Below are positions 8,781 through 17,033 of a DNA stretch of 43,536 bases, piece after piece (position 1 is the first letter of the stretch; the number at the start of each line of letters is the position of its first letter). The position numbers and the translations under genes were made by a program. The notes beneath the pieces were generated by a model, which was given only the letters and a program-made list of their open reading frames with translations, did not search any database and was not told the origin of the DNA. Source of the DNA: Bacteroidales bacterium (GTDB lineage Bacteria > Bacteroidota > Bacteroidia > Bacteroidales > Bacteroidaceae); NCBI GenBank assembly GCA_030528885.1, contig JAUMXY010000024.1:1-43536 (forward strand), in the 5' to 3' direction.

Positions 8781-10616
8781 TTAAGCGAGTTTCATGATTG
8801 GGTCATCCTCTTCCACAGAATCACCAGAATTAGCGAGGATAGCAGTGATAGTACCAGCCTTTTCTGTACGGATAGCATTGAATGTCTTCATGGCTTCGAT
8901 GTAGCCAAGGATTTCTCCTGCCTGTACAGCATCACCCACTTTCTTAGGAGTTTCTGAGTTGTCTTTTACGAGGTAGAACTTGCCTTCCAGTGGAGCGAGA
9001 ATGTCTTCACCTTCACCTGCTGGTGCAGGAGCAGCGCCTGCTGCTGGAGTTGCAGGGGCAGCATCGCCGTAAGCGATTTCTACTTTGTAGTTCACGCCAT
9101 TCACTTGAACTGTTACGCTCTTTGGACCTTCTGCGCCTGCAGCAGGTGCGTTCTTGGCAGCCTTACGCTTTGCGAGATCCTCTTCGAAGTCAGCTTTAGC
9201 CTTGCCGCTCTTGTATGCACGATACTGCTCTGGGTGCATAGCAAGCTCGAACAGCTCTTCGTCGTCTTTGCCAAGCTCCCAACCATTATCCTGCATTTCT
9301 TTGCGGAATTCGTCGAGCTTGTCAGGGAAGTAAGACTGTGGGTCTTCTGTCTCAAACTCACGGCCTTGTTCTTTAGCCATAGCAATGAGCTCTGGGTCAA
9401 CTGGGCCAGGGAGCTGACCAGCCTTGCCGAGAATCATGTCCCAGATGGTATCTGCAATCATGCTCCAGCGAGCTTTGCCCTTTTCCATCTGGATTACATT
9501 CATCAACGCGAGGTTCTTCACGTACTGAGAGAATGGAGTAACGAGGCATGGGTAGCCAACCTTAGGCCAAACATAAGCCACTTCGTCGAACAGCTTGATG
9601 AGGAGGTCGTCTGTAGTCAGCTCTGGCTGGTTGTTCTTGACTTTCCACTTATTGAGTGACTTGAGGTTGTCCTCAAGGTCGGTCATCAGTGACCCCATCA
9701 TGCCGCCTGGAAGGCCTGGCTTCACCAAGAGAGAATTGTTGATGTGGTTGAGTTCAGGGATATAGTAGCCAAGGAAGTCATCGCACATCTCTTGAATCTG
9801 TGTACGTACCTCCATGTAAGCAGCCATGTTGATGTCCTTCACCTTGAAACCTGCGTCCTTCAGCATCTCCTGAACAGCAATGATGTCTGCGTGTCCCGTA
9901 CCCCATGAGAGTGGAGACATGCCTGTATCTACATAGTCACAGCCAGCGTTGCAGACCTCAAGAATGGAAGCCATGTTGAAGCCTGGGCCTGCATGAGAGT
10001 GATATTGGATAACGATATCCTTCTTTACTTTCTTGATGCCCTCTACAATCTTGCCGAGTGATACAGGACGGCCAATGCCTGCCATGTCCTTCAGACAGAT
10101 TTCGTCAGCACCAGCCTCGATGAAAGTCTTGGCGAGATTCACATAGTACTCAACGGTATGGATAGGGGAGTATGTGATGCAGAGAGAAGCCTGAGCAATC
10201 ATGCCAGCCTCTTTTGCGTACTGGATTGAAGGAATCACGTTGCGTGGGTCGTTGAGACCGCAGAAGATACGAGTGATGTCTGTGCCCTGAGCTTTCTTCA
10301 CCTTGTAGAAGAGCTTGCGCACATCCTTTGGGCATGGGCTCATGCGAAGGCCATTAAGGGCACGGTCGAGCATGTGAGTCTGAATGCCAGCCTCGTGGAA
10401 AGGCTTTGTCCATTCGCGAACAGCCTTGTTGGGGTTTTCTCCGTAGAGGAGGTTTACTTGCTCGAAACCGCCGCCGTTGGTTTCAACACGGTCGAAGCAT
10501 CCCATCTTGATGATGGATGGAGCTACTTTTACGAGCTGGTCAACACGAGGCTGATACTTGCCAGCGCTCTGCCACATGTCGCGGAAGACCAGTGAGAACT
10601 TTACTTCTTTTGCCAT
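8781..10616 (-). CDS. oadA: oxaloacetate decarboxylase alpha subunit with fused biotin carrier domain
   Basis: Carboxyltransferase subunit of the sodium-pump decarboxylase: it moves the carboxyl group of (probably) oxaloacetate to biotin. Residues 1 to about 460 form a pyruvate-carboxylase-type TIM barrel and PYC_OADA region with RDMWQS, the lysine motif CLKDMAG, metal-ligand HSH and PGGMMGSLMTDLE. An Ala/Pro-rich linker follows, and the C-terminal biotinyl domain has EAMKT with Lys577 as the biotin site. The PYC-type barrel points to oxaloacetate rather than methylmalonyl-CoA, whose decarboxylases use a crotonase-type subunit. Some active-site stretches differ from classic OadA (HSHAGPG instead of H-x-HDTSG, and no LWGGATFD block), so substrate range deserves caution. 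It is preceded by oadG (24-nt gap). Confidence 0.9.
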   Translation of the reverse strand: MAKEVKFSLVFRDMWQSAGKYQPRVDQLVKVAPSIIKMGCFDRVETNGGGFEQVNLLYGENPNKAVREWTKPFHEAGIQTHMLDRALNGLRMSPCPKDVRKLFYKVKKAQGTDITRIFCGLNDPRNVIPSIQYAKEAGMIAQASLCITYSPIHTVEYYVNLAKTFIEAGADEICLKDMAGIGRPVSLGKIVEGIKKVKKDIVIQYHSHAGPGFNMASILEVCNAGCDYVDTGMSPLSWGTGHADIIAVQEMLKDAGFKVKDINMAAYMEVRTQIQEMCDDFLGYYIPELNHINNSLLVKPGLPGGMMGSLMTDLEDNLKSLNKWKVKNNQPELTTDDLLIKLFDEVAYVWPKVGYPCLVTPFSQYVKNLALMNVIQMEKGKARWSMIADTIWDMILGKAGQLPGPVDPELIAMAKEQGREFETEDPQSYFPDKLDEFRKEMQDNGWELGKDDEELFELAMHPEQYRAYKSGKAKADFEEDLAKRKAAKNAPAAGAEGPKSVTVQVNGVNYKVEIAYGDAAPATPAAGAAPAPAGEGEDILAPLEGKFYLVKDNSETPKKVGDAVQAGEILGYIEAMKTFNAIRTEKAGTITAILANSGDSVEEDDPIMKLA

Positions 10617-10640
10617 TTTCTTTTATCTTTGTTTTTGTTA

Positions 10641-10910
10641 TTACATTTTTGTTATTTTAGAAGCACGGCCTTTGCCGCCAGTGATTTGGCTGACTGTTGC
10701 GTCGATGATAGCTTTTGTCGTAGCGTCAATGCTTGCGATAGCTTTCGCTGCAGGTGCAGACTTCTGAGCCACTGTTTCTTCTGGCGCCCACTTGTTGACA
10801 GCCCAGATGAGGAGTTTGCCGAGATTAATCACAATGAGCAGAACGAGGAACACTGTAATCATGCCGACAACAAGGAGCTGCAAAGCTCCGAAAATGTCAT
10901 TTGTAATCAT
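10641..10910 (-). CDS. oadG: oxaloacetate decarboxylase gamma subunit
   Basis: Small membrane subunit that holds the alpha and beta subunits of the sodium pump together. It has 89 aa, one hydrophobic segment at residues 10-31 (VVGMITVFLVLLIVINLGKL) with the family-typical GMxTVFLxL pattern, and an Ala-rich, then basic, C-terminal tail. It is the first gene of the operon oadG-oadA-oadB. The -7 box TATATTTG on the minus strand at 10959-10952 lies 42 nt upstream of the start. Confidence 0.88.
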   Translation of the reverse strand: MITNDIFGALQLLVVGMITVFLVLLIVINLGKLLIWAVNKWAPEETVAQKSAPAAKAIASIDATTKAIIDATVSQITGGKGRASKITKM

Positions 10911-10951
10911 AATGAATATAATTTTGTTAATCTTTCTACATTAAAACGATG

Positions 10952-10959
10952 CAAATATA
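10952..10959 (-). promoter_or_regulatory. -7 box of the oadGAB operon
   Basis: TATATTTG on the minus strand, matching TAnnTTTG. A short inverted repeat, TTGTC-TTTTT-GACAA (10992-11006), lies just upstream and could be an operator, but this is weak. Confidence 0.45.
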
Positions 10960-11151
10960 CACTTTTTTTTTAATTATTGAGGTGTATGCTCTTGTCTTTT
11001 TGACAAAACGGAACAAAAAAACGTTCTTTTCATCTTTGCGGAATGTTGTTTTACTCCGATAAAATGGTAAAAACGTTCTTGGGGGGTGCATACAAAAGAT
11101 GCTGTTCCGTAAAAACATTGGACTTTTCTTTCTTCTTTGGGAAACTTTCTT

Positions 11152-11159
11152 TAACTTTG
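11152..11159 (+). promoter_or_regulatory. -7 box of the gatC-like/kduI operon
   Basis: TAACTTTG, 26 nt before the permease start codon; no convincing -33 element at normal spacing was found. Confidence 0.45.
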
Positions 11160-11185
11160 TAAAAAATTACAACTAACTAATCTAT

Positions 11186-12565
11186 ATGGAACAAGTTTTT
11201 GCTTACATTATTGGCCTTGGCGCAGCTGTGATGATGCCAATTATTTTTACGGTTCTTGGAGTTTGTATTGGCATCAAGTTTTCCAAGGCATTGAAAAGTG
11301 GACTCTATGTCGGAGTCGGTTTCGTTGGACTCGGCGTTATCACAGGTTTGTTGACTTCAAGCCTCGGCCCTGCGCTCAGCAAGGTGGTAGAGATTTATGG
11401 ACTTGAACTCAATGTCTTTGACATGGGTTGGCCGGCTGCTGCTTCGGTTGCATACAACACAACGGTTGGCGCATTCATCATTCCTGTATGCCTTGCCGTC
11501 AATCTCGTGCTGTTGCTCATCGGCTGCACGCGCACAGTGAATATAGACCTGTGGAATTACTGGCATTTTGCCTTTATAGGTGCGGTAGTCTATTTCCTGA
11601 TGGATTCGATGGCATGGGGATTCTTCGCTGCCATCATCTGCTATGTCATCACGCTGGTGCTGGCAGACATGACAGCCAAGAAGTTCCAGCAATTCTATCC
11701 GGGCATGGAGGGCATCTCCATTCCTCAGCCCTTCTGCCAAGGCTTCACGCCTTTTGCCATTGTCATCGGCAAGGCGCTTGACCTGATACCGGGTTTTGAC
11801 AAGCTCAATATTGATGCGGAAGGCATGAAAAAGAAATTCGGTCTTTTTGGTGAACCTCTTTTCCTTGGAGTCATCATAGGCATCGTGATAGGCTGCTTTG
11901 CTTGCGAAAGTTGGGATGCTGTGGTGGCAGGTATTCCAGGCATCCTTGGACTTGGCATCAAGATGGGAGCTGTGATGGAGTTGATACCACGTATTACCGG
12001 TCTTTTCATCGAAGGTCTCAAGCCTATCAGCGAAGCGACTCGTGAACTCATTGCCAAGAAGTTTGGCGAGAAGAAAGAGTTCTATATCGGCATGTCTCCA
12101 GCGCTTGTAATTGGTCATCCGACAACGCTGATTGTCAGTCTTTTGTTGATTCCTGTTACACTAGTACTTGCAGTGGCTCTTCCAGGCAATCAGTTCTTGC
12201 CATTGGCATCTCTCGCTGGTATGTTCTATGTGTTTGTGATGGTGCTCCCTTACACGAAAGGAAATGTTGTCAAGTCTTTCATCGTTGGACTTGTCGTCAT
12301 TGCAGCAGGTCTCTATTTCGTTACGTTAATGAGCGAGAGCTTCACCTCTGCAGCAGCCATGGTGAGCGCAGCGCATCCTGATGATGGCGCCGTAAAAGTG
12401 CCAGAAGGCTTCAGCGCAGGTGCTCTTGACTTTGCGTCTTCACCCATCGCCTTCGCCATCTACGCTTGCATGAAATATCTGTTCTCATGGGTAGGGGCAG
12501 GCATCCTTACAGCGATAGCAGTTGTCATGGTGCTGTGGAACCGCAAGCTTATCAACAAGAAATAG
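11186..12565 (+). CDS. GatC-like PTS EIIC permease (galactitol family), without partner EIIA/EIIB
   Basis: Polytopic membrane protein of 459 aa in the galactitol-type EIIC family. It has roughly ten to twelve hydrophobic segments and conserved stretches such as GLGVITGLL, VDMGWPAAASVAYNTTVGAF-like (near residue 75) and GHPTTLIVS in the second half. In a true PTS this subunit moves and presents the sugar to phosphorylated EIIB. No EIIA, EIIB, HPr or EI gene lies in the window, and Bacteroidales generally lack a full sugar PTS, so it may work as a plain uptake carrier. The next gene, 103 nt downstream with no clear promoter of its own, is a KduI isomerase with a signal peptide. This suggests the cargo is a uronate-derived keto sugar (inference). 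Confidence 0.82.
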   Translation: MEQVFAYIIGLGAAVMMPIIFTVLGVCIGIKFSKALKSGLYVGVGFVGLGVITGLLTSSLGPALSKVVEIYGLELNVFDMGWPAAASVAYNTTVGAFIIPVCLAVNLVLLLIGCTRTVNIDLWNYWHFAFIGAVVYFLMDSMAWGFFAAIICYVITLVLADMTAKKFQQFYPGMEGISIPQPFCQGFTPFAIVIGKALDLIPGFDKLNIDAEGMKKKFGLFGEPLFLGVIIGIVIGCFACESWDAVVAGIPGILGLGIKMGAVMELIPRITGLFIEGLKPISEATRELIAKKFGEKKEFYIGMSPALVIGHPTTLIVSLLLIPVTLVLAVALPGNQFLPLASLAGMFYVFVMVLPYTKGNVVKSFIVGLVVIAAGLYFVTLMSESFTSAAAMVSAAHPDDGAVKVPEGFSAGALDFASSPIAFAIYACMKYLFSWVGAGILTAIAVVMVLWNRKLINKK

Positions 12566-12668
12566 ATTCAAGCTCTGAGTTTCTGTGGAACTTTAGATAT
12601 ACGCATCGGTCCATAGGAATGATGGACGAACTATAGAATTAGCTAACTCAACTAAACATATAAAAAGC

Positions 12669-13640
12669 ATGAAAAAGTTTTTATTTCTCGCAGCCTTAGC
12701 TGCATCGGTCACTGCATCTGCACAGATGAAAGTGAACCACCAGACTGCATGTCACCCGGAAGATGTGAAACACTACGACACCAAGACGCTCCGCGACCGC
12801 TTTGTCATGGAGAAAGTGATGGTGGCTGACGAAATCAACCTCACTTATTCCATGTACGACCGCTTCATCTTCGGAGGTGCAATGCCTGTGAACAAGGAGC
12901 TGAAGCTTGAGACATTCGATGCTCTCAAGGCTCCTTACTTCCTCTACAATCGTGAAATTGGCATCATCAACACAGCCGGCGATGGCGTAGTGGTTGTTGA
13001 CGGCGTAGAATATCCGCTGGGCGCAAAGGAAGCGCTTTACATTGGCCGCGGCAATCTTGGAAAGGACAAGAAAGGTCAGAGCATAGATTCTAACAAGGAT
13101 GTCATTTTCCGTTCAAAAGACCCTAAGAATCCTGCCAAGTTCTACATCAATTCAGCTACGGCTCATCAGCACTACAAGACGCAGTGGATTACACTTGACG
13201 GCCGCAAGAACGGCAAAGTGCAGTCGCTCAAGGCTACCGTGATGCGCAACCTCGGTTCGCTCGAAGAGTCCAATCAGCGCACCATCTATCAGCTGATTGT
13301 CAACACTGCGCTTGAAGAAGGTCCATGCCAGTTGCAGATGGGACTCACACAGCTTGAGCCAGGCTCTGTATGGAACACCATGCCACCTCACACTCACGGA
13401 CGTCGCATCGAAGCATATTACTACTTCAATCTTCCTGAGACACAGACCATCAGCCACATCATGGGCGAGCCACAGGAAAGCCGCATCGTATGGCTTCACA
13501 ACGAGCAGGCAATCATGTCTCCCGAATGGTCTATCCATGCAGCTTCTGCCACTTACTATTACACATTCATCTGGGGTATGGCAGGCGAGAACCTTGACTA
13601 CAATGACAAGGATGTCATCAAGGTGACAGATCTCCAGTAA
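12669..13640 (+). CDS. kduI: 5-dehydro-4-deoxy-D-glucuronate isomerase with signal peptide
   Basis: KduI interconverts 5-keto-4-deoxyuronate, released from unsaturated pectin or glycosaminoglycan oligosaccharides, and 3-deoxy-D-glycero-2,5-hexodiulosonate. The cupin-like fold is intact: the metal site is HTHGRRIE (His241, His243, Glu248) with a later His290 in [20 protein letters not shown]. Unlike the usual cytoplasmic enzyme of about 280 aa, this one has 323 aa because it begins with a clear Sec signal peptide, [19 protein letters not shown], with cleavage expected after ASA or after Gln19. The enzyme should therefore act in the periplasm. It follows the GatC-like permease, which could take up its product. 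A terminator follows at 13726-13759. Confidence 0.93.
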   Translation: MKKFLFLAALAASVTASAQMKVNHQTACHPEDVKHYDTKTLRDRFVMEKVMVADEINLTYSMYDRFIFGGAMPVNKELKLETFDALKAPYFLYNREIGIINTAGDGVVVVDGVEYPLGAKEALYIGRGNLGKDKKGQSIDSNKDVIFRSKDPKNPAKFYINSATAHQHYKTQWITLDGRKNGKVQSLKATVMRNLGSLEESNQRTIYQLIVNTALEEGPCQLQMGLTQLEPGSVWNTMPPHTHGRRIEAYYYFNLPETQTISHIMGEPQESRIVWLHNEQAIMSPEWSIHAASATYYYTFIWGMAGENLDYNDKDVIKVTDLQ

Positions 13641-13725
13641 TCTTCCGTTCTCAACATCCGTTGAGGGAAATGATGAAATCCAAGGGTTAAGCCGTTTGGC
13701 GACAATCCTCATCCAATAAAACAAG

Positions 13726-13759
13726 CAGGGAGACGCACTGTTCATGGTGCGCCTCCCTG
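13726..13759 (+). terminator. terminator after kduI
   Basis: A 13-bp stem with one mismatch (13726-13738 with 13747-13759) closes an 8-nt loop. The T-run comes only about 18 nt later (TTCTTTTTTC), so it may be factor-dependent or a processing hairpin. Confidence 0.6.
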
Positions 13760-14116
13760 TCGTATGTGAAGCGATTCTTTTTTCATTCCCATTGTACGCA
13801 CAGAAGAGCGGCTGCATTTGGGTTTTTCTTCAAGAACTTTCTCGCATTCATTCACTTTACGGCAATGATGCATCCATGCACACCGTGTTTGTGTCATTAT
13901 AGAGGCTCGCTGCATAATATTTGGAACACAGCCTCCCTATTATTATGGACACAGCCTTCCCCTATGGGTGTTTATCGTTTCTGCGAATATAGGAAACTCG
14001 ATTTTTCAAGCAGTTTCATTGTTTGTCGAAGATAAGCGAGAATTTGTGAGTTTGGCAAAGACAATACAGATAAACATGTTTTCTTTAGTTTATAAGCTAA
14101 TTTTTTCGAGAAAAGT
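13760..14116. other. intergenic stretch without recognised feature
   Basis: AT-rich spacer between the kduI terminator and the promoter of the glycosylation cassette. I see no coding region with convincing composition, no tRNA and no clear repeat here. Confidence 0.6.
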
Positions 14117-14146
14117 TTTGTATCTGTAAAAATCGCTGTACCTTTG
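14117..14146 (+). promoter_or_regulatory. predicted promoter of the Gtr-like cassette
   Basis: TTTG (14117-14120) and TACCTTTG (14139-14146) are 18 nt apart, a good Bacteroidetes promoter. Transcription should start near 14153, giving a leader of about 290 nt before the ATG at 14446. Confidence 0.6.
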
Positions 14147-14152
14147 CAATTA

Positions 14153-14445
14153 ATCACAGCCAAATGACTTTGGCGAAGGTCGGTTGTGGGACTTATGGGT
14201 TATTAAATTAGCGTTGGCTATTATTCAAAAACGTTCAGAAACTTGCAGGTAGAAAGAACATAAATAGAGAATAGTGGTGACGCCTGCTGTTATTGTGGGC
14301 GTTTTCCTGTTTTCTATTTATAGGTTTCCTGCAAGTACCTTGAACGTTGGACGGGAATTCGTCCACGTTTTGTTTCTATACCGAAGGTGCTTGCAGGAAT
14401 CTATTTTTTGTTTATTGGCTTTACGTATTGATAAATTTTATTATT
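14153..14445 (+). promoter_or_regulatory. structured 5' leader with competing stem-loops (possible attenuator)
   Basis: The leader begins with a small hairpin, GCCAAA-TGAC-TTTGGC (14159-14174). A 119-nt stem-loop (14230-14348) follows, built from AACGTTCA/TGAACGTT, ACTTGCAGG/CCTGCAAGT, ATAAATAGAGAA/TTTTCTATTTAT and CGCC/GGCG. The descending arm CCTGCAAGTACCTT (14328-14341) can pair instead with AAGGTGCTTGCAGG (14384-14397), and AATCTATTTTTTG follows directly. The two states exclude each other, and the second looks like a terminator. A GGACG/CGTCC hairpin (14349-14364) lies between. The pairing is read from sequence; the switching role is inference. Confidence 0.5.
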
Positions 14446-16083
14446 ATGGTTTATGACAACAGAAGCGTGAATACTAATAGACAATTCGTTTTATTGGCAG
14501 TCTTTGTTATTGCTGTAGCGTTTGGAGTACTTAATATATTTACCCCAGAGTATTTAGATGATTATTTATATAAATTTATCTTTTTAGAGAAAGGGGTTAA
14601 TACAAACTTCCCTATAACTACGCTGGATGATATTCTTACTTCGCAATGTAATCACTATTTTTGCTTTAATGGTCGTGTTATTGTACATTTCATGGTACAA
14701 TTATTTTCGGGGGTGTTAGGAAAGGGAGTCTTTAATGTTTTTAATGCTATTTGTTTTACGTTATTAGTGTTTTTGATGACAAGGATTTCTTCAAAAATAA
14801 ATGTTCTAAATATATGTTTCTGTACGTCCCTAATCTTTTTACTTTTTCCATCATTTAAGGATTGTGCTCTATGGATGACAGGTAGTATAAATTATATGTG
14901 GTCCTCTACTGGTGTATGTTTGTTTTTGTATTGGTTGATGTTATTAGACAAGGTTGGGTTGAAGAATGAGCATATCTTATGGGGAGTTCTGTGTGTGTTC
15001 ATTGGCTGGTCTCATGAGGGTATAGCATTTCCTTTATCATTAAGTCTTTTTATTTATTCTGTTGTTAATTATAAGACAATTCATAAAAAAGCCATAGCTC
15101 CTTTAATCGTGGGTTTTTGTATAGGAACATTTCTATGTACATTCTCACCTGCAACACTTAGCAGGGGGGCTATTGATGGCAATTTGAATTTCTCTTTGTT
15201 AGCAACAAAATTGATTGCAGGTTTGACATTGTGTACAAAATTAAAAGCAATGTGGTTTTTGTTTCTTCTTATAATTTTCTTTATACTTAAGCGAAAAGAA
15301 CTTCTTTGGCTTAAAAAATTTTATTTCAACAATCTCATTCTATGCAATGCGTATGTTTTGTCATTTGGTGTTATTTTCTTCTCAGGATTCACCTCTTCAA
15401 GAACAGCAATTGCTGAGGAATTGTTTGCTATTGTTCTCTTATTGAAAATACTAGAAGAAAGAGGAGGATATCATGTACGTTATGTTAAATTTATATGTAT
15501 TTTTATTACCTCTCTTTTGTATGCTGGGCTGATTCATTATTCACAAAAGAATTATACAGAATATAAGGATATTGTATCGCAAATTGAGAGGAAGAAATCT
15601 TCTATTATTTTAACCAATGAAGTTCAGCTTCCGTTGTTTTTGAAAGATTATATACGAAAACCTCTAACTAGTTCGGATAGTGAGTTTTATGATGGATTTT
15701 GTTATAGTAGTGATTGGAATCATTTTATAGCTTCTACATATCATTGTGATAGTTTGATTTTTGTGCCAACTTTAATTTACAATGATATGAAGGAGAATAA
15801 TCCGAGGATAACGAGTTTCGCAAAACAACATGAATACCCATTTTATGTGATACCTGTGCCTTTGGATTTTGAAACAAAAGAAGTAACTTATATTTTAGAA
15901 CCTTCAGATTTTTCAAAATTGCCGTTTTATATTCGTCCTGTGGCAACTAAGATGATGAAGTATCATGCCAAACAAATTCCAGCAGATAGAAAAGGGTATG
16001 TTGTCGTTGGTAAACAAAAATATCTATTAGTGGGTAAAAATCATTTGGTGGATGATAGATTAAAAAATATTAAGATCGAATAA
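14446..16083 (+). CDS. DUF6056-like polytopic membrane protein, probable GT-C-type glycosyltransferase
   Basis: Membrane protein of 545 aa with about ten hydrophobic segments in the first 370 residues and a soluble C-terminal region. The start contains TPEYLDDYLYKFIF, a short acidic motif after the first membrane segment as in GT-C polyprenyl-phosphate-sugar transferases, followed by SQCNHYFCFNGRVIVHFMVQ. This pattern fits the DUF6056 family of surface-polysaccharide loci. With the following GT2 and GtrA genes it resembles the three-part Gtr modules of O-antigen glucosylation, in which the polytopic protein transfers the sugar outside the membrane. The gene is markedly AT-rich compared with its neighbours, suggesting transfer. 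The start at 14446 is chosen over the upstream in-frame ATG at 14347, which lies inside the structured leader. Confidence 0.72.
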   Translation: MVYDNRSVNTNRQFVLLAVFVIAVAFGVLNIFTPEYLDDYLYKFIFLEKGVNTNFPITTLDDILTSQCNHYFCFNGRVIVHFMVQLFSGVLGKGVFNVFNAICFTLLVFLMTRISSKINVLNICFCTSLIFLLFPSFKDCALWMTGSINYMWSSTGVCLFLYWLMLLDKVGLKNEHILWGVLCVFIGWSHEGIAFPLSLSLFIYSVVNYKTIHKKAIAPLIVGFCIGTFLCTFSPATLSRGAIDGNLNFSLLATKLIAGLTLCTKLKAMWFLFLLIIFFILKRKELLWLKKFYFNNLILCNAYVLSFGVIFFSGFTSSRTAIAEELFAIVLLLKILEERGGYHVRYVKFICIFITSLLYAGLIHYSQKNYTEYKDIVSQIERKKSSIILTNEVQLPLFLKDYIRKPLTSSDSEFYDGFCYSSDWNHFIASTYHCDSLIFVPTLIYNDMKENNPRITSFAKQHEYPFYVIPVPLDFETKEVTYILEPSDFSKLPFYIRPVATKMMKYHAKQIPADRKGYVVVGKQKYLLVGKNHLVDDRLKNIKIE

Positions 16084-16088
16084 ATGTT

Positions 16089-17033
16089 ATGAATAAGAAA
16101 GTTTCAATCCTAATCCCTTGCTTCAACGAAGAAGAAGGATTGCCTTTGTTGTATGAAGCATTGTGTGGTCAGAGTGGCATTTGTGAATCGCTGAATGAGT
16201 ATGAATTTGAGATTTTGTTGATTAATGATGGGAGTAGAGACCGAACGTTGGACGTTATAAAATGTTATGCTCAGGCTGATGCACGAATTAAGTATGTTTC
16301 TTTGTCTCGGAACTTCGGTAAGGAATGCGCTATGTTGTCGGGATTTGATTATGTGAGTGGAGATTGTATGATTATCATGGATGCGGATTTGCAGCATCCT
16401 CCTGCGCTGATTCCTGAGATGCTTGTCTATTGGGAGCAAGGATATGAAGACGTGTATGCGAAACGAAAATCAAGAGGAAAAGAAAGTTGGCTTCGGAAAA
16501 GGTTCTCGTTGGCTTATTATAGCTTGTTGCAGAAGACGTCCCGTTTTGATATTTTGGAGAATGTTGGTGATTTCCGATTGCTGGATAGAAAGTGTATTGA
16601 GGCATTAAGGGCTATGCGGGAAAGTGAGCGGTATACCAAAGGAATGTTTGCTTGGATTGGTTTCAAGAAACGAGAGATTCTGTTTGAACAAGGAGATAGG
16701 CAAACAGGAGTGTCTTCGTGGCGTTTCAGAGATTTGCTGAACTTGGGCATTGAAGGTATAACCTCTTTCACAACGGCGCCTTTGCGTTTTTCTGCTATTG
16801 TGGGTTTTGTCATTTCTATGGTGGCATTTATCTATATGTGCTGGGTGATTGTGAAGGCTGTTGTTTGGGGTGACCCTGTGGCAGGCTTCCCGTCGCTGAT
16901 GGTAGTCATTCTTTTTCTTGGAGGCGTGCAATTATTGAGCTTGGGTATTCTTGGGGAGTATCTCGGCAGGATATTCAATGAAGCAAAAGGAAGGCCTGTA
17001 TATTTAGTAAGTGAAACAAATGTTGAAAAATAA
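16089..17033 (+). CDS. GT2 family glycosyltransferase, GtrB-like (polyprenyl-phosphate sugar synthase)
   Basis: Family 2 glycosyltransferase of 314 aa, similar to GtrB, ArnC and DPM-type synthases that load a sugar from a nucleotide donor onto undecaprenyl phosphate. The catalytic domain shows SILIPCFNEEEGLP at the N-terminus, INDGSRDRT, SRNFGKECAMLSGFDY and the metal-binding DAD in IIMDADLQHPP (about residues 97-99), then VGDFRLLDR and RYTKGMFAWIGF. Two membrane segments near residues 230-255 and 265-290 anchor the C-terminus. It starts 5 nt after the DUF6056-like gene and overlaps the GtrA gene by 23 nt, so the three are surely co-transcribed. Confidence 0.92.
   Translation: MNKKVSILIPCFNEEEGLPLLYEALCGQSGICESLNEYEFEILLINDGSRDRTLDVIKCYAQADARIKYVSLSRNFGKECAMLSGFDYVSGDCMIIMDADLQHPPALIPEMLVYWEQGYEDVYAKRKSRGKESWLRKRFSLAYYSLLQKTSRFDILENVGDFRLLDRKCIEALRAMRESERYTKGMFAWIGFKKREILFEQGDRQTGVSSWRFRDLLNLGIEGITSFTTAPLRFSAIVGFVISMVAFIYMCWVIVKAVVWGDPVAGFPSLMVVILFLGGVQLLSLGILGEYLGRIFNEAKGRPVYLVSETNVEK

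Noticed and set aside
11357-12118. Minus-strand open frame of 253 codons within the EIIC gene
   Set aside because: Mirror of a strongly biased membrane-protein gene; no domain or promoter.
14230-14348. The inverted repeats as the ends of an invertible promoter, as in Bacteroides capsule loci
   Set aside because: The AACGTTCA-type arms invite this, but the spacer contains no TAnnTTTG box in either orientation, is itself largely palindromic, and the good promoter lies outside at 14117-14146.
14347-14445. Longer N-terminus for the DUF6056-like protein starting at 14347
   Set aside because: It would begin within the structured leader and adds residues unlike the family before the normal first membrane segment.
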